From NCBI GenBank assembly GCA_051861205.1, contig JBHYDC010000002.1:62001-126000 (forward strand): a stretch of 64,000 nucleotides of DNA. The letters are read 5' to 3'. The DNA is from JBHYDC01 sp051861205. GTDB taxonomy: Bacteria > Pseudomonadota > Alphaproteobacteria > Rhizobiales > Pleomorphomonadaceae. The position numbers and the translations under genes were made by a program. The notes beneath the pieces were generated by a model that saw nothing but the letters and a program-made list of their open reading frames with translations, did no database searches and was not told the origin of the DNA. Positions within the stretch are counted from its first letter, which is position 1, and every line of letters starts with the position of its first letter. Positions 1-8,784 of this stretch are shown here, piece by piece.

Positions 1-90
1 CGACTGATGACCCGCGCCGGGGCTCGCTGGGGCTGCTTCCTTCCGGACCTGACCCGGTTGGCGAGTGGCACGTCCACCGCCAACCTCCCG
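1..90 (-). ncRNA. ffs: Bacterial small signal recognition particle RNA (4.5S type), 3' end cut by window edge
   Basis: Read on the minus strand, this contains the near-invariant SRP RNA domain IV core AGGTCCGGAAGGAAGCAG at 50..33, flanked by complementary arms. It is the scaffold that binds Ffh and docks with FtsY for co-translational targeting to the membrane. The 5' end near 90 is inferred from a promoter just upstream. The RNA continues past position 1, so the closing 3' strand of the stem is outside the window. The core motif makes the identification secure, but the exact ends are estimates. Confidence 0.93.
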
Positions 91-95
91 CCACA

Positions 96-124
96 CATAT
101 CAAGGGCTGGAGCTTGAAAAGCAA
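96..124 (-). promoter_or_regulatory. Promoter of the SRP RNA gene
   Basis: On the minus strand there is a -35-like TTGCTT (124..119), a 17-nt spacer and a -10-like GATATG (101..96). This places the start of transcription about 6-7 nt downstream, at the 5' arm of the SRP RNA. It is a sequence match only. Confidence 0.5.
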
Positions 125-342
125 GTGCCATCCCCGGCAAGCCCGACGGGTTTCTCTAGCGGCCCATTCATGAAATTTCGTTCACCTGCCCGATTACACC
201 TGAACAGCCCGCCTTTCCGCCCCAAATGAGCTCGAAACTTCGACAGGGCGGGGGTGCGACCCTTTACTCGCTGGAACGGCACATGTTTGCGTTTCCCCTC
301 AAGGGATGGGACGGTAGCGGACGTCACGAAGGGAGGCTGGAT

Positions 343-2214
343 TTGTCGACGCTTCGAAGAAACTGGATAGGAGCCTGCGCGGCTCTCGGCTTGGCGGCCG
401 TCTTCGCGGCCCTGCCGGGCGTTGCAGGGGCGAACGAAGAGCCGGAGTGGCGTCACGCCACCGCCCTCACCGGGGAACCGAAGTATCCGGCAAACTTCAA
501 ACACTTCGACTATGTCAATCCGGATGCGCCGAAGGGCGGCCGCGTCCGCCTTGCCTCACCCGGCAGCTTCGATACGCTGAATATTTTTCTGCCCAAGGGC
601 GACCCTGCCCCCGGCGTCCAGCTGGTCTACGAATCGCTCACAACCCCCTCGCTCGATGAACTCGACATCTCCGCAGCCTACGGTTTGATCGCCGACGCCC
701 TGAAATATCCGCCGGACTATTCCTGGGTCAGCTACCGCCTCAATCCCGCCGCCAAATGGCAGGACGGCCAGCCGATCACGCCGGATGATGTGATCTGGAG
801 CTTTGAAACGCTGCGGGAGATCAATCCCCAGATCGCCGGATACTACACCCACGTCACGAAGGTGGAAGCGGCCGGTGAGCGCGAGGTCAAGTTCACCTTC
901 GATCAGGCCGGCAACCGCGAACTTCCCCACATCGTCGGCCAGCTTGAAATCCTCCCCAAGCACTGGTGGGAGGGAACGGACGCCAACGGCAAGCAGCGCA
1001 ACATTCGCGAGACCACGCTCGAACTGCCCATGGGATCGGGGCCCTATAAGGTGAAGTCCGTCGATCCCGGCCGCAGCGTCGTTTTGGAGCGCGACCCGAA
1101 CTATTGGGGCGCAAATCTGCCCGCCCAGATTGGCCAGAACAACTTCGACCTGATCCAATATGAATCCTATCTCGACCAAACCGTTCTGCTCGAAGCCTTC
1201 AAGGCCGACCGGTTCGATTTCCGCGCCGAGAATTCCGCCAAAAACTGGGCGACCGGCTATGATTTCCCTGCGAAAAACCAAGGCAAGGTGATCCTGGAAA
1301 CCTATCCCGACAAGGCGTCGGGCGTCATGCAGGCGATGGTGCCCAATCTACGCCGCGAGAAATTCCAGGATCCGCGCGTGCGCCGTGCCCTCAATCTCGC
1401 GTTCGACTACGAATCGCTCAACCGCACGGTCTTCTTCGGCCAGTACAAGCGTGTTTCGAGCTACTTTGAAAATACCGATCTTGCCGCTCGCGGTCTCCCC
1501 TCGCCAGACGAACTGGCGATCCTTGAGCCGCTGAAGGATAAGATCCCGCCGGACGTATTCACCAAGCCCTACGAAAACCCCGTCGGTGGTTCGCCTGAGA
1601 AGCAGCGCGAAAATCTTCGCGAAGCAGTCCGCCTTTTCAAGGAAGCGGGCTGGACGCTTCAAAACGGCAAGATGATCAACGGGAAAGGCGGGCCCTTCAC
1701 CATCGAATTCCTATCCCAAAGCCCCAACGACGAGCGCTTCGTCTCCCCCTATGGCCAAGCCCTGAAGCGCATCGGCATTGACCTCACCATCCGCGTCGTC
1801 GACAGCGCCCAATATGTGAACCGCTTCCGCAGCTTCGACTTCGACTTGGTCATGACCGTCTGGGGCCAGTCCCTCTCGCCCGGTAACGAGCAGCGCCGCT
1901 ATTGGGGATCGAAGGCTGCCGATATCGAAGGTTCTGAAAACTACGCCGGTATCAAGGATCCCGCCGTCGACGCTTTGATCGAACGTGTGATTTTCGCCAA
2001 GAACCGCGCGGATCTGGTCACGGCTGTGAAGGCGCTCGATCGCGTGCTCCTCGCCCACGACTATGTCATCCCCGCCTGGACGCTGGATTACGATCGGTTC
2101 GCCTATTGGAACCGATTCAGCCGTCCGGAAAAACTTCCCGAGTATTCCTTCGGCTTCCCCACCGTCTGGTGGTACGACCCCACCAAGGCGGCCGCGATCG
2201 GGGGAGGCGGCTGA
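343..2214 (+). CDS. yejA: Extracellular solute-binding protein, family 5 (YejA-like), Sec signal
   Basis: Periplasmic peptide-binding component of a YejABEF-type ABC importer (oligopeptide/microcin C-like substrates), 623 aa. I choose the TTG at 343 because GGGAGG lies at 331-336 with a 6-nt spacer. It gives a normal Sec signal (RRN, then a hydrophobic stretch ending GVAGA), whereas an in-frame ATG at 226 would add a hydrophilic, non-native N-terminus. The mature protein begins with the family pattern LTGEPKYP..FKHFDYVNPDAPKGG and has the family-5 'GSGPYKV' segment. The stop overlaps the next start by one base (TGATG), so the two binding-protein genes are translationally coupled. The family assignment is strong; the substrate is inferred from family. 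Confidence 0.9.
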   Translation: MSTLRRNWIGACAALGLAAVFAALPGVAGANEEPEWRHATALTGEPKYPANFKHFDYVNPDAPKGGRVRLASPGSFDTLNIFLPKGDPAPGVQLVYESLTTPSLDELDISAAYGLIADALKYPPDYSWVSYRLNPAAKWQDGQPITPDDVIWSFETLREINPQIAGYYTHVTKVEAAGEREVKFTFDQAGNRELPHIVGQLEILPKHWWEGTDANGKQRNIRETTLELPMGSGPYKVKSVDPGRSVVLERDPNYWGANLPAQIGQNNFDLIQYESYLDQTVLLEAFKADRFDFRAENSAKNWATGYDFPAKNQGKVILETYPDKASGVMQAMVPNLRREKFQDPRVRRALNLAFDYESLNRTVFFGQYKRVSSYFENTDLAARGLPSPDELAILEPLKDKIPPDVFTKPYENPVGGSPEKQRENLREAVRLFKEAGWTLQNGKMINGKGGPFTIEFLSQSPNDERFVSPYGQALKRIGIDLTIRVVDSAQYVNRFRSFDFDLVMTVWGQSLSPGNEQRRYWGSKAADIEGSENYAGIKDPAVDALIERVIFAKNRADLVTAVKALDRVLLAHDYVIPAWTLDYDRFAYWNRFSRPEKLPEYSFGFPTVWWYDPTKAAAIGGGG

Positions 2215-4085
2215 TGGGAATTCTGGATCCAGCCATGCTCTCACGCAGAACAATCTTAAAAGCAGCCGGCGCCACGGCAGCGCTTGCGGCCCTTCCCATC
2301 AAGGTTGCGCAGGCCGGCACCCGAACCCACGGTCTCTCGATTTTCGGAGACCTGAAATACGCAGCCGACTTCAAGCACTTCGACTATGTTCGCCCCGACG
2401 CGCCGAAAGGCGGCAGAGTGGTGTTTCAGCCGCCGAACTGGGCGTTCAATCAGGACCCGCAAACCTTCGACACGCTGAACCCCTTTGTCTTCAATGGCAG
2501 CGCCCCGCCGCGCTCCGAACTGCCCTATGACAGCCTAATGACCCGCGCGCTCGATGAGCCCGACGCGGTCTACGCTCTTCTCGCCGAATGGGTCGAGGTC
2601 TCAGGCGACGGCAACACCTTCACCTTCCAGCTTCACCCAGAGGCCCGCTTTCACGACGGCACGCCGCTGACGGCCGAGGATGTGGCCTTCTCCTACACTC
2701 TTTTGAAGGAACAGGGGCACCCCAACCTTGCCGACGGCCTGCGTGAAGTCACGTCAGCCGAAGCGATCGACGCCACGATTTTCGAGCTGACCTTTTCGGG
2801 CAAGCAGAGCATCTCCGCAGCCCTCAATGCCACGGGCGTTCCGATCCTGTCCAAGAGCTTTTGGGAGGGGCGCGATTTCAAAGCCGCGCTCATGGAAGCC
2901 CCACTTGGATCCGGCCCCTACCGGATCGGCCGGTTCGAAGCCGGCCGCTTCATCGAATATGAGCGCGTGGAGGACTATTGGGCCCGCGATCTGCCGGTCA
3001 ACGTCGGCCACGGCAATTTCGGCACTCTGCGCCTGGAATTCTTCCGCGAACGCCAAGCCGAATTCGAAGCCTTCAAGAAAGGTGAGATTCATTACCGCGA
3101 GGAATTCACCTCCAAGACCTGGGCGACCGAATACACCTTTCCAGCCTTTGCCGACGGGCGTGTGAAAAAGGCGGAATTTCCCATGGAGGCCCGCCCCTCC
3201 TTACAAGGTTGGTTCTACAATCTCCGCCGTTCCAAATTCGCCGATCCGCGCACCCGGCAGGCGCTTGGCCTCGTGTTCGATTTCGAATGGGCCAACAAAA
3301 ATCTCTTCTTCGGCATCTACAGCCGGCAATCCTCCTTCTTTCAGAAATCCGATATGGCAGCCGAAGGCATGCCGTCCGAGGCTGAGCTGGTGCTTCTCGA
3401 ACCGTTCCGGTCCAAGCTTCCCGAAAGCGTTTTCGGCGAAGCGGTGATGGCGCCGGCGTCCGATGGGTCCGGCCGCGACCGCAACAACTACAGAGAAGCG
3501 ATCCGCCTCTTGAAGGAAGCTGGGTGGACGCGCGACGGCGGCCCTTGGACCAACGCCGCCGGTGAAACGCTCTCCATCGAATTCCTGATCGAAGCGGCCG
3601 TCTTCGAGCGCATCATGCTGCCCTTCGCCGACAACCTCAAATCCATCGGGGTCGATGCGACGGTGCGCCGGATCGACGCCAGCCAGTATCAGCGCCGCGT
3701 CCAGGATTTCGACTTCGACATCATCGGGCGTGCCGCCTCGATGGATGCGACGCCCGTGGAAAGCCTGTCCGCCTACTTCCATTCGCGTCTCGCCACTGTT
3801 CCGGGATCGTCCAACATCAGCGGCCTTGCCAATGATGTGATCGACGCGCTTGTCGAAACGGCCGGCCGGTCCAAGAACCGGGCGGAGCTGACGACCGCTG
3901 TCAAAGCCCTCGACCGCGTCCTCAGAGCGTTGTGGATCTGGATCCCGAACTGGTATTCCTCGTCGCACCGCGTCGCGATGTGGGACATGTTCGGCTGGCC
4001 CGAGGAAAAGCCCGCCTATGCCTTCCCCGTCGAATCGCTGTGGTGGGTGGATGCCGAGAAAGCCGCCAAGGTGGGCAAGGGCTGA
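2214..4085 (+). CDS. Second extracellular solute-binding protein, family 5 (YejA-like), Tat-type signal
   Basis: A 623-aa paralogue of the preceding gene, sharing the FKHFDYV.PDAPKGG opening and the GSGPY segment. It probably delivers peptide substrates to the same YejBEF permease. The start ATG at 2214 overlaps the previous stop and follows GGGGAGGC at 2201-2208. Unlike its neighbour, its N-terminus carries a twin-arginine motif SRRTILK followed by a moderately hydrophobic stretch ending VAQAG. This suggests export in folded form by Tat. Tandem binding proteins with different export routes in one operon may mean different ligands, or regulation of folding; that is inference. Confidence 0.9.
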   Translation: MGILDPAMLSRRTILKAAGATAALAALPIKVAQAGTRTHGLSIFGDLKYAADFKHFDYVRPDAPKGGRVVFQPPNWAFNQDPQTFDTLNPFVFNGSAPPRSELPYDSLMTRALDEPDAVYALLAEWVEVSGDGNTFTFQLHPEARFHDGTPLTAEDVAFSYTLLKEQGHPNLADGLREVTSAEAIDATIFELTFSGKQSISAALNATGVPILSKSFWEGRDFKAALMEAPLGSGPYRIGRFEAGRFIEYERVEDYWARDLPVNVGHGNFGTLRLEFFRERQAEFEAFKKGEIHYREEFTSKTWATEYTFPAFADGRVKKAEFPMEARPSLQGWFYNLRRSKFADPRTRQALGLVFDFEWANKNLFFGIYSRQSSFFQKSDMAAEGMPSEAELVLLEPFRSKLPESVFGEAVMAPASDGSGRDRNNYREAIRLLKEAGWTRDGGPWTNAAGETLSIEFLIEAAVFERIMLPFADNLKSIGVDATVRRIDASQYQRRVQDFDFDIIGRAASMDATPVESLSAYFHSRLATVPGSSNISGLANDVIDALVETAGRSKNRAELTTAVKALDRVLRALWIWIPNWYSSSHRVAMWDMFGWPEEKPAYAFPVESLWWVDAEKAAKVGKG

Positions 4086-4132
4086 CCGCCGCGCGGCGCT
4101 AAACGGGTGACAACGAGGGTCTGGTCGAACCG

Positions 4133-5245
4133 ATGGGTGCCTATATCCTCCGCCGTGTGTTCCTCATGGTCCCGACCCTCATCGGCATCATGGCGATCAA
4201 TTTCCTCGTCATCCAGTTCGCGCCGGGTGGTCCGGTGGAACAGGTGATTGCCCGGCTGCAGGGCACCGACGTTTCCGCGACCGAGCGCTTTTCCGGTGGC
4301 GGCAACGATCTTGGGGCGGGTCAAGGCGCGAACGACGCCGCGAGCGAGAGCGGGGGCACGTCGAAGTATCGCGGCGCGCAAGGGCTGGACCCGAAGTTCA
4401 TCGCGCAGCTTGAGAAGGAATTCGGCTTCGACAAGCCGCCGCTGGAACGCTTCGGCCTGATGATCTGGAATTACGCGCGCTTCGATTTCGGCGACAGCTA
4501 CTTCCGCAGCATTTCCGTACTGGAACTGATCAAGGAAAAGCTCCCGGTTTCGATCTCGCTCGGGCTCTGGATGACGCTCATTTCCTACGCCGTGTCCATC
4601 CCGCTCGGCATCTCAAAAGCCGTCCGCGACGGCACCCGCTTCGACGTATGGACCTCGGCGGTGATCGCCGTCGGATACGCCGTCCCAAGCTTCCTTTTCG
4701 CCATTCTCCTGATCATCCTCTTCGCCGGTGGCTCCTTCTGGGATCTCTTCCCTTTACGCGGCCTGACCTCCGACAATTGGGCCGAGTTGTCCTGGCCCGA
4801 GCGCATCGTCGATTACTTCTGGCACATGGCCCTGCCGCTCACCGCCATGGCGATTTCTGCTTTCGCCACCTCGACCTTGCTCGTGAAAAATTCGTTCCTC
4901 GACGAAGTTCGTAAGCAATATGTCCTCACCGCCCGCATGAAGGGTCTTACCGAGCGCTCGATCCTCTACCGTCACGTCTTCCGCAATGCGATGCTGATCG
5001 TGATCGCCGGTTTCCCCGGCGCCTTCATCGGCGCCTTCTTCTCCGGCGCGCTCTTGATCGAATCGATCTTCTCCCTCGACGGTCTGGGCCTTCTCGGCTA
5101 CCGCTCGATCATTGACCGCGACTACGCCGTCGTGTTCGCCACGCTCTATATCTTCTCGCTGATGGGCCTTGTGGTCGGCCTCATCTCGGACCTCACCTAC
5201 ACCTGGATCGATCCCCGGATCGATTTCGAAACGCGGGAGGTCTGA
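4133..5245 (+). CDS. yejB: ABC transporter permease, YejB-like
   Basis: Inner-membrane permease of the peptide importer, 370 aa. It starts MGAYILRR with a first membrane segment (about residues 10-30), then a long periplasmic loop containing a Gly/Ser/Ala-rich stretch. C-terminal membrane helices follow, including the BPD_transp_1 EAA-type loop (TARMKGLTERSILYRHVFRNA). This architecture is typical of DppB/OppB/YejB. It lies 47 nt after the second binding-protein gene and 3 nt before yejE, so it is part of the same transcript. The longer-than-DppB periplasmic loop favours YejB over DppB. Confidence 0.92.
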   Translation: MGAYILRRVFLMVPTLIGIMAINFLVIQFAPGGPVEQVIARLQGTDVSATERFSGGGNDLGAGQGANDAASESGGTSKYRGAQGLDPKFIAQLEKEFGFDKPPLERFGLMIWNYARFDFGDSYFRSISVLELIKEKLPVSISLGLWMTLISYAVSIPLGISKAVRDGTRFDVWTSAVIAVGYAVPSFLFAILLIILFAGGSFWDLFPLRGLTSDNWAELSWPERIVDYFWHMALPLTAMAISAFATSTLLVKNSFLDEVRKQYVLTARMKGLTERSILYRHVFRNAMLIVIAGFPGAFIGAFFSGALLIESIFSLDGLGLLGYRSIIDRDYAVVFATLYIFSLMGLVVGLISDLTYTWIDPRIDFETREV

Positions 5246-5248
5246 CCC

Positions 5249-6394
5249 ATGGATCAGATATCCGCTCTGAAACCAGCCATCGCCGAACCCCAAATCCGCC
5301 CCTGGCTCTCCCCCCTCAACCGCCGCCGGCTTGAGAACCTGAAGACGAACCGGCGGGGCTGGTGGTCGCTCTGGATCTTTGTCGTCCTGTTCGTGATCGC
5401 GCTCCTCTCCAACGTGATCGCCAACGACCGTCCGCTGATCGCCTCCTACAAGGGCGAAATTCTCGTTCCGGTCCTCGTCGATTACCCCGAGGAGAAGTTC
5501 GGCGGCTTTCTCGCCACCACCGACTTCCGCGACCCCTTCATCCAGGACGAGATCGCCGCCAACGGCTGGGCGATTTGGCCCCCGATCCGCTATTCCTACC
5601 AGACCATCAACACCGAAATCCCCGTCCCCGCGCCCTCCCCGCCCTGGTGGACGATGTCAGCCGCCGAACGCTGCGCCGCCTATCCGGAGAAGGAAGCCGA
5701 TCGCAACTGCACCCTCGGCAACTTCAACTGGCTCGGCACCGACGATCAGGCCCGCGACGTCGTCGCGCGCATCCTCTACGGCTTTCGCATCTCCGTCCTG
5801 TTCGGCCTCACGCTAGCGGTGTTTTCCTCCATGGTCGGCATCGCGGCGGGGGCCGTACAGGGCTATTTCGGCGGCTGGACCGATCTCCTGATGCAGCGCT
5901 TCATCGAGATCTGGTCGGCCATCCCCACGCTTTACCTCCTGATCATCCTTTCCAGCGTGATCACGCCATCAATCTGGATCCTTCTCGTGATCCTGCTCCT
6001 CTTCTCATGGGTCTCGCTGGTCGGCGTCGTCCGCGCTGAATTCCTGCGCGCCCGCAATTTCGAGTATGTCACCGCCGCCCGCGCGCTCGGCGTGCGCAAC
6101 GGCACGATCATGGCCCGCCATCTCCTGCCCAACGCTATGGTCGCGACGCTCACCTTCCTGCCCTTCATCCTGAACGGCTCGATCACGACGCTCACCTCGC
6201 TCGATTTCCTCGGCTTCGGCCTGCCTCCCGGCTCACCGTCGCTCGGGGAACTCCTCGCCCAGGGCAAATCCAACCCCTACGCCCCCTGGCTCGGCATGTC
6301 CGGCTTCGCCGTGATCGCCATCATGCTAAGCTTACTGATCTTCGTCGGCGAAGCCGTCCGCGACGCCTTCGACCCGCGCAAGACATTCAGGTGA
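5249..6394 (+). CDS. yejE: ABC transporter permease, YejE-like
   Basis: Second permease of the YejABEF importer, 381 aa. It has an N-terminal cytoplasmic tail, a first membrane helix around residues 43-60, and a large periplasmic insert with WPPIRYSY..INTEIP, characteristic of YejE. Five or so helices follow, with the EAA loop (AARALGVRNGTIMARHLLPNA). It begins 3 nt after yejB. It is followed after 12 nt by a toxin-antitoxin pair rather than directly by yejF, which is unusual for this operon. Confidence 0.92.
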   Translation: MDQISALKPAIAEPQIRPWLSPLNRRRLENLKTNRRGWWSLWIFVVLFVIALLSNVIANDRPLIASYKGEILVPVLVDYPEEKFGGFLATTDFRDPFIQDEIAANGWAIWPPIRYSYQTINTEIPVPAPSPPWWTMSAAERCAAYPEKEADRNCTLGNFNWLGTDDQARDVVARILYGFRISVLFGLTLAVFSSMVGIAAGAVQGYFGGWTDLLMQRFIEIWSAIPTLYLLIILSSVITPSIWILLVILLLFSWVSLVGVVRAEFLRARNFEYVTAARALGVRNGTIMARHLLPNAMVATLTFLPFILNGSITTLTSLDFLGFGLPPGSPSLGELLAQGKSNPYAPWLGMSGFAVIAIMLSLLIFVGEAVRDAFDPRKTFR

Positions 6395-6406
6395 GGAGGG
6401 CAGGGG

Positions 6407-6616
6407 ATGAACAAGATCGTCAGGCACAATTATCCGATCGGCTATCTACCCGAAGACCTGCGCAAGGATTTGCCTGAAACGGGAACCGTCAGCATTCGGA
6501 TCGAGGTGGAAACGCCCCGCGTCCGCTTAGCTGATTTCGTGGGATCGATGCCCAACGTTCACGGCAGCCCAACAGAGACGGTCGACCATCTTCGGCGTGG
6601 ACGGGACGAAACCTGA
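6407..6616 (+). CDS. Small putative antitoxin partner of the PIN-domain protein
   Basis: A 69-aa soluble, charged protein preceded by GAGGAGGGCAGGGG. It overlaps the downstream PIN-domain gene by one base (TGATG), the classic arrangement of a type II antitoxin and toxin. It has no obvious named domain. A segment rich in Glu, Val and Arg (SIRIEVETPRVRL) could form a beta strand, and the C-terminal half could wrap the toxin. The antitoxin role is inferred from size, order and coupling only. Confidence 0.6.
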   Translation: MNKIVRHNYPIGYLPEDLRKDLPETGTVSIRIEVETPRVRLADFVGSMPNVHGSPTETVDHLRRGRDET

Positions 6617-7071
6617 TGGGACTTCCGCCGCCCGGCAGCCGCGTTTATCTCGACAGCAACGCACTCATATTTGCCGTCGAGGAAAGTCCATGGAATGACG
6701 TCTTTCGCGAGTTGTTCGCGGAGATCGATCGGGGATCCCTGATCGGAATCGTCTCGGAAATCGCCCTCGTGGAAGTCTTGGCAAAGCCGATCGAGAAAGG
6801 CGCCGATAGGCTGGTTGCTGTCTACGAACAATTGCTGGGGGATGAGAGCGCCTTGATCGTGGCGAAGGTCGATCGGCCATTGCTGCGTCAATGCGCGGAT
6901 GTCCAGGTTCGATATGGCCATAAGCCGATCGACTCCATCCACGTCGCGACAGCCATGAGCTTCAAGTGTGACTGCTTCATCACTCACGACAACAGGCTCG
7001 GCCGCAAACTGGACGGCGACCTGCAATGGGTTCGCCCGGACGATTTGCGAAAGGCGACCCCCCAGCCATGA
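6616..7071 (+). CDS. PIN-domain ribonuclease, VapC-like toxin
   Basis: A 151-aa PIN-domain protein. The acidic metal-binding residues expected for this fold are visible: Asp13 (YLDSNALIF), Glu53 (ALVEVLAKP), Asp106 (PIDSIHVATA) and Asp125 (FITHDNRL). Proteins of this fold are Mg-dependent RNases, often toxins that cut tRNA or rRNA. Its stop overlaps the yejF start (ATGA), so toxin and transporter ATPase are translationally coupled. All catalytic residues are present, so it is probably active. The cell target is unknown. Confidence 0.85.
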   Translation: MGLPPPGSRVYLDSNALIFAVEESPWNDVFRELFAEIDRGSLIGIVSEIALVEVLAKPIEKGADRLVAVYEQLLGDESALIVAKVDRPLLRQCADVQVRYGHKPIDSIHVATAMSFKCDCFITHDNRLGRKLDGDLQWVRPDDLRKATPQP

Positions 7072-8720
7072 CCGCCACCCTCCTCTGCGTCGACAACCTC
7101 TCCGTCCACTTCCACCAGTCCGGCGCCACCACCGTCGCCGTCGACCACATCTCCTTCGACGTGCTCCCCGGTGAGACCGTGGCGATCGTTGGCGAATCCG
7201 GGTCCGGCAAGTCGGTCACCGCGCTCTCCGTCGTCCGCCTCCTGCCCTATCCCGCCGCCACCCACCCCTCCGGCAAAGTTCTGTTCAAAGGCCGCGACCT
7301 TCTCAGCGCTAACGATGCGGCGTTGCGAAAGGTGCGCGGCAACGAGATCACCATGGTGTTCCAGGAACCCATGACCTCGTTGAACCCGCTCCACACCATC
7401 GAGCGCCAAGTCACCGAAATCCTGAAGCTGCACAAGGGCCTGTCCGACACGGCGGCGCGCCGGCGCACGATCGAACTCTTGAGCGAGGTTGGCATCCCCA
7501 ATCCCGAAGGCCGGCTCGACGCCTACCCCCATCAACTCTCCGGCGGTCAGCGCCAGCGCGTGATGATCGCGATGGCGCTCGCCAACGAGCCGGACCTCTT
7601 GATCGCCGACGAGCCCACCACCGCGCTAGACGTCACCGTCCAGGCCCAGATCCTGAAGCTCCTGAAGGATCTGCAGAAGAAGCGCGGCATGGCGATCCTC
7701 TTCATCACCCATGACCTCGGCATTGTCGAGCGCTTCGCCGACAAGGTTTGCGTGATGACGAAGGGCCGCATCGTCGAGGCCGGCGAAACCAAGGCGGTAT
7801 TTGCCAATCCCGCCCATGCCTACACGCGCCACCTTCTCGCCGCCGCACCGCGCGGCGAACCGCCTGTCGCTGACCCGTCCGCGCCCGTCGTTATGGCTGC
7901 CGATGACCTCAAGATCTGGTTCCCGATCAAGCGCGGCCTCCTGCGCAAGACCGTCGGTCACGTCAAAGCCGTCGATGGCGTGACGATGAACGTCCGCGCC
8001 GGCCAGACGCTCGGCATCGTTGGCGAATCGGGCTCCGGCAAGACAACCCTCGGCCTCGGCCTCCTGCGTCTCATCTCCAGCCAAGGCCGCATCGCCTTCC
8101 TCGGTCGCCCGATCCAGGGCTTGAAGTCAGCCGAAATGCGCCCGCTGCGCCGCGACATCCAGATCGTGTTCCAAGATCCCTACGGCTCGCTCAGTCCGCG
8201 CATGCCGGTCGGCGACATCGTTGGCGAGGGCCTCCTCGTCCACGCCCGCGACGTCGATCAGCGCGAGCGCGAGCGCCGCGTCGTGGCAGCCCTCGAAGAA
8301 GTCGGCCTCGACCCCGCCACCCGCTTCCGCTACCCCCACGAGTTTTCCGGCGGCCAGCGCCAACGCATCGCGATCGCGCGCGCCATGGTGTTGAACCCCA
8401 AATTCGTGATGCTCGACGAGCCGACCTCCGCGCTCGACATGAGCGTCCAGGCCCAGGTCGTCGATCTCCTGCGTGACCTCCAGACCAAGCATGGTCTGGC
8501 ATACCTCTTCATTTCGCACGACCTGAAGGTGGTCAAAGCCCTCGCCAACGATCTCGTTGTCATGAAGGACGGCAAGGTTGTGGAAGCCGGACCGGCGGCG
8601 GAGATTTTCGCCGGTCCTAAGCAGCTCTATACCCGCGCTTTGCTTGCGGCGGCCTTCGACCTTGACCCGATCTTGCCAGGCAATCCCGATCCCGCCCAGT
8701 CCGCCGAAATCACGCGTTAG
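7068..8720 (+). CDS. yejF: ABC transporter ATP-binding protein with two ATPase domains, YejF-like
   Basis: Energises the peptide importer, 550 aa. It has two complete nucleotide-binding domains in tandem, each with Walker A (GESGSGKS, GESGSGKT), signature (LSGGQRQRV, FSGGQRQRI), Walker B (LLIADEPTTALD, FVMLDEPTSALD) and switch His (FITHDLG, FISHDLK). Each domain ends with an oligopeptide-transporter C-terminal motif (HAYTRHLL, QLYTRALL). The ATG at 7068 overlaps the PIN toxin stop by 4 nt and gives the canonical MTATLLCVDNLSVHF start. It is the last gene of the yej operon. Confidence 0.93.
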   Translation: MTATLLCVDNLSVHFHQSGATTVAVDHISFDVLPGETVAIVGESGSGKSVTALSVVRLLPYPAATHPSGKVLFKGRDLLSANDAALRKVRGNEITMVFQEPMTSLNPLHTIERQVTEILKLHKGLSDTAARRRTIELLSEVGIPNPEGRLDAYPHQLSGGQRQRVMIAMALANEPDLLIADEPTTALDVTVQAQILKLLKDLQKKRGMAILFITHDLGIVERFADKVCVMTKGRIVEAGETKAVFANPAHAYTRHLLAAAPRGEPPVADPSAPVVMAADDLKIWFPIKRGLLRKTVGHVKAVDGVTMNVRAGQTLGIVGESGSGKTTLGLGLLRLISSQGRIAFLGRPIQGLKSAEMRPLRRDIQIVFQDPYGSLSPRMPVGDIVGEGLLVHARDVDQRERERRVVAALEEVGLDPATRFRYPHEFSGGQRQRIAIARAMVLNPKFVMLDEPTSALDMSVQAQVVDLLRDLQTKHGLAYLFISHDLKVVKALANDLVVMKDGKVVEAGPAAEIFAGPKQLYTRALLAAAFDLDPILPGNPDPAQSAEITR

Positions 8721-8784
8721 CGATTGATATTGCCTTCTCTGTCATGGTCTGATCGCGCAGCGAAGACCGGAGGGTGCATCGATC

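Noticed and set aside
226..342. Upstream ATG extension of the first YejA-like gene
   Set aside because: It adds about 39 hydrophilic residues before the signal peptide. The TTG at 343 has a perfect GGGAGG at the right spacing.
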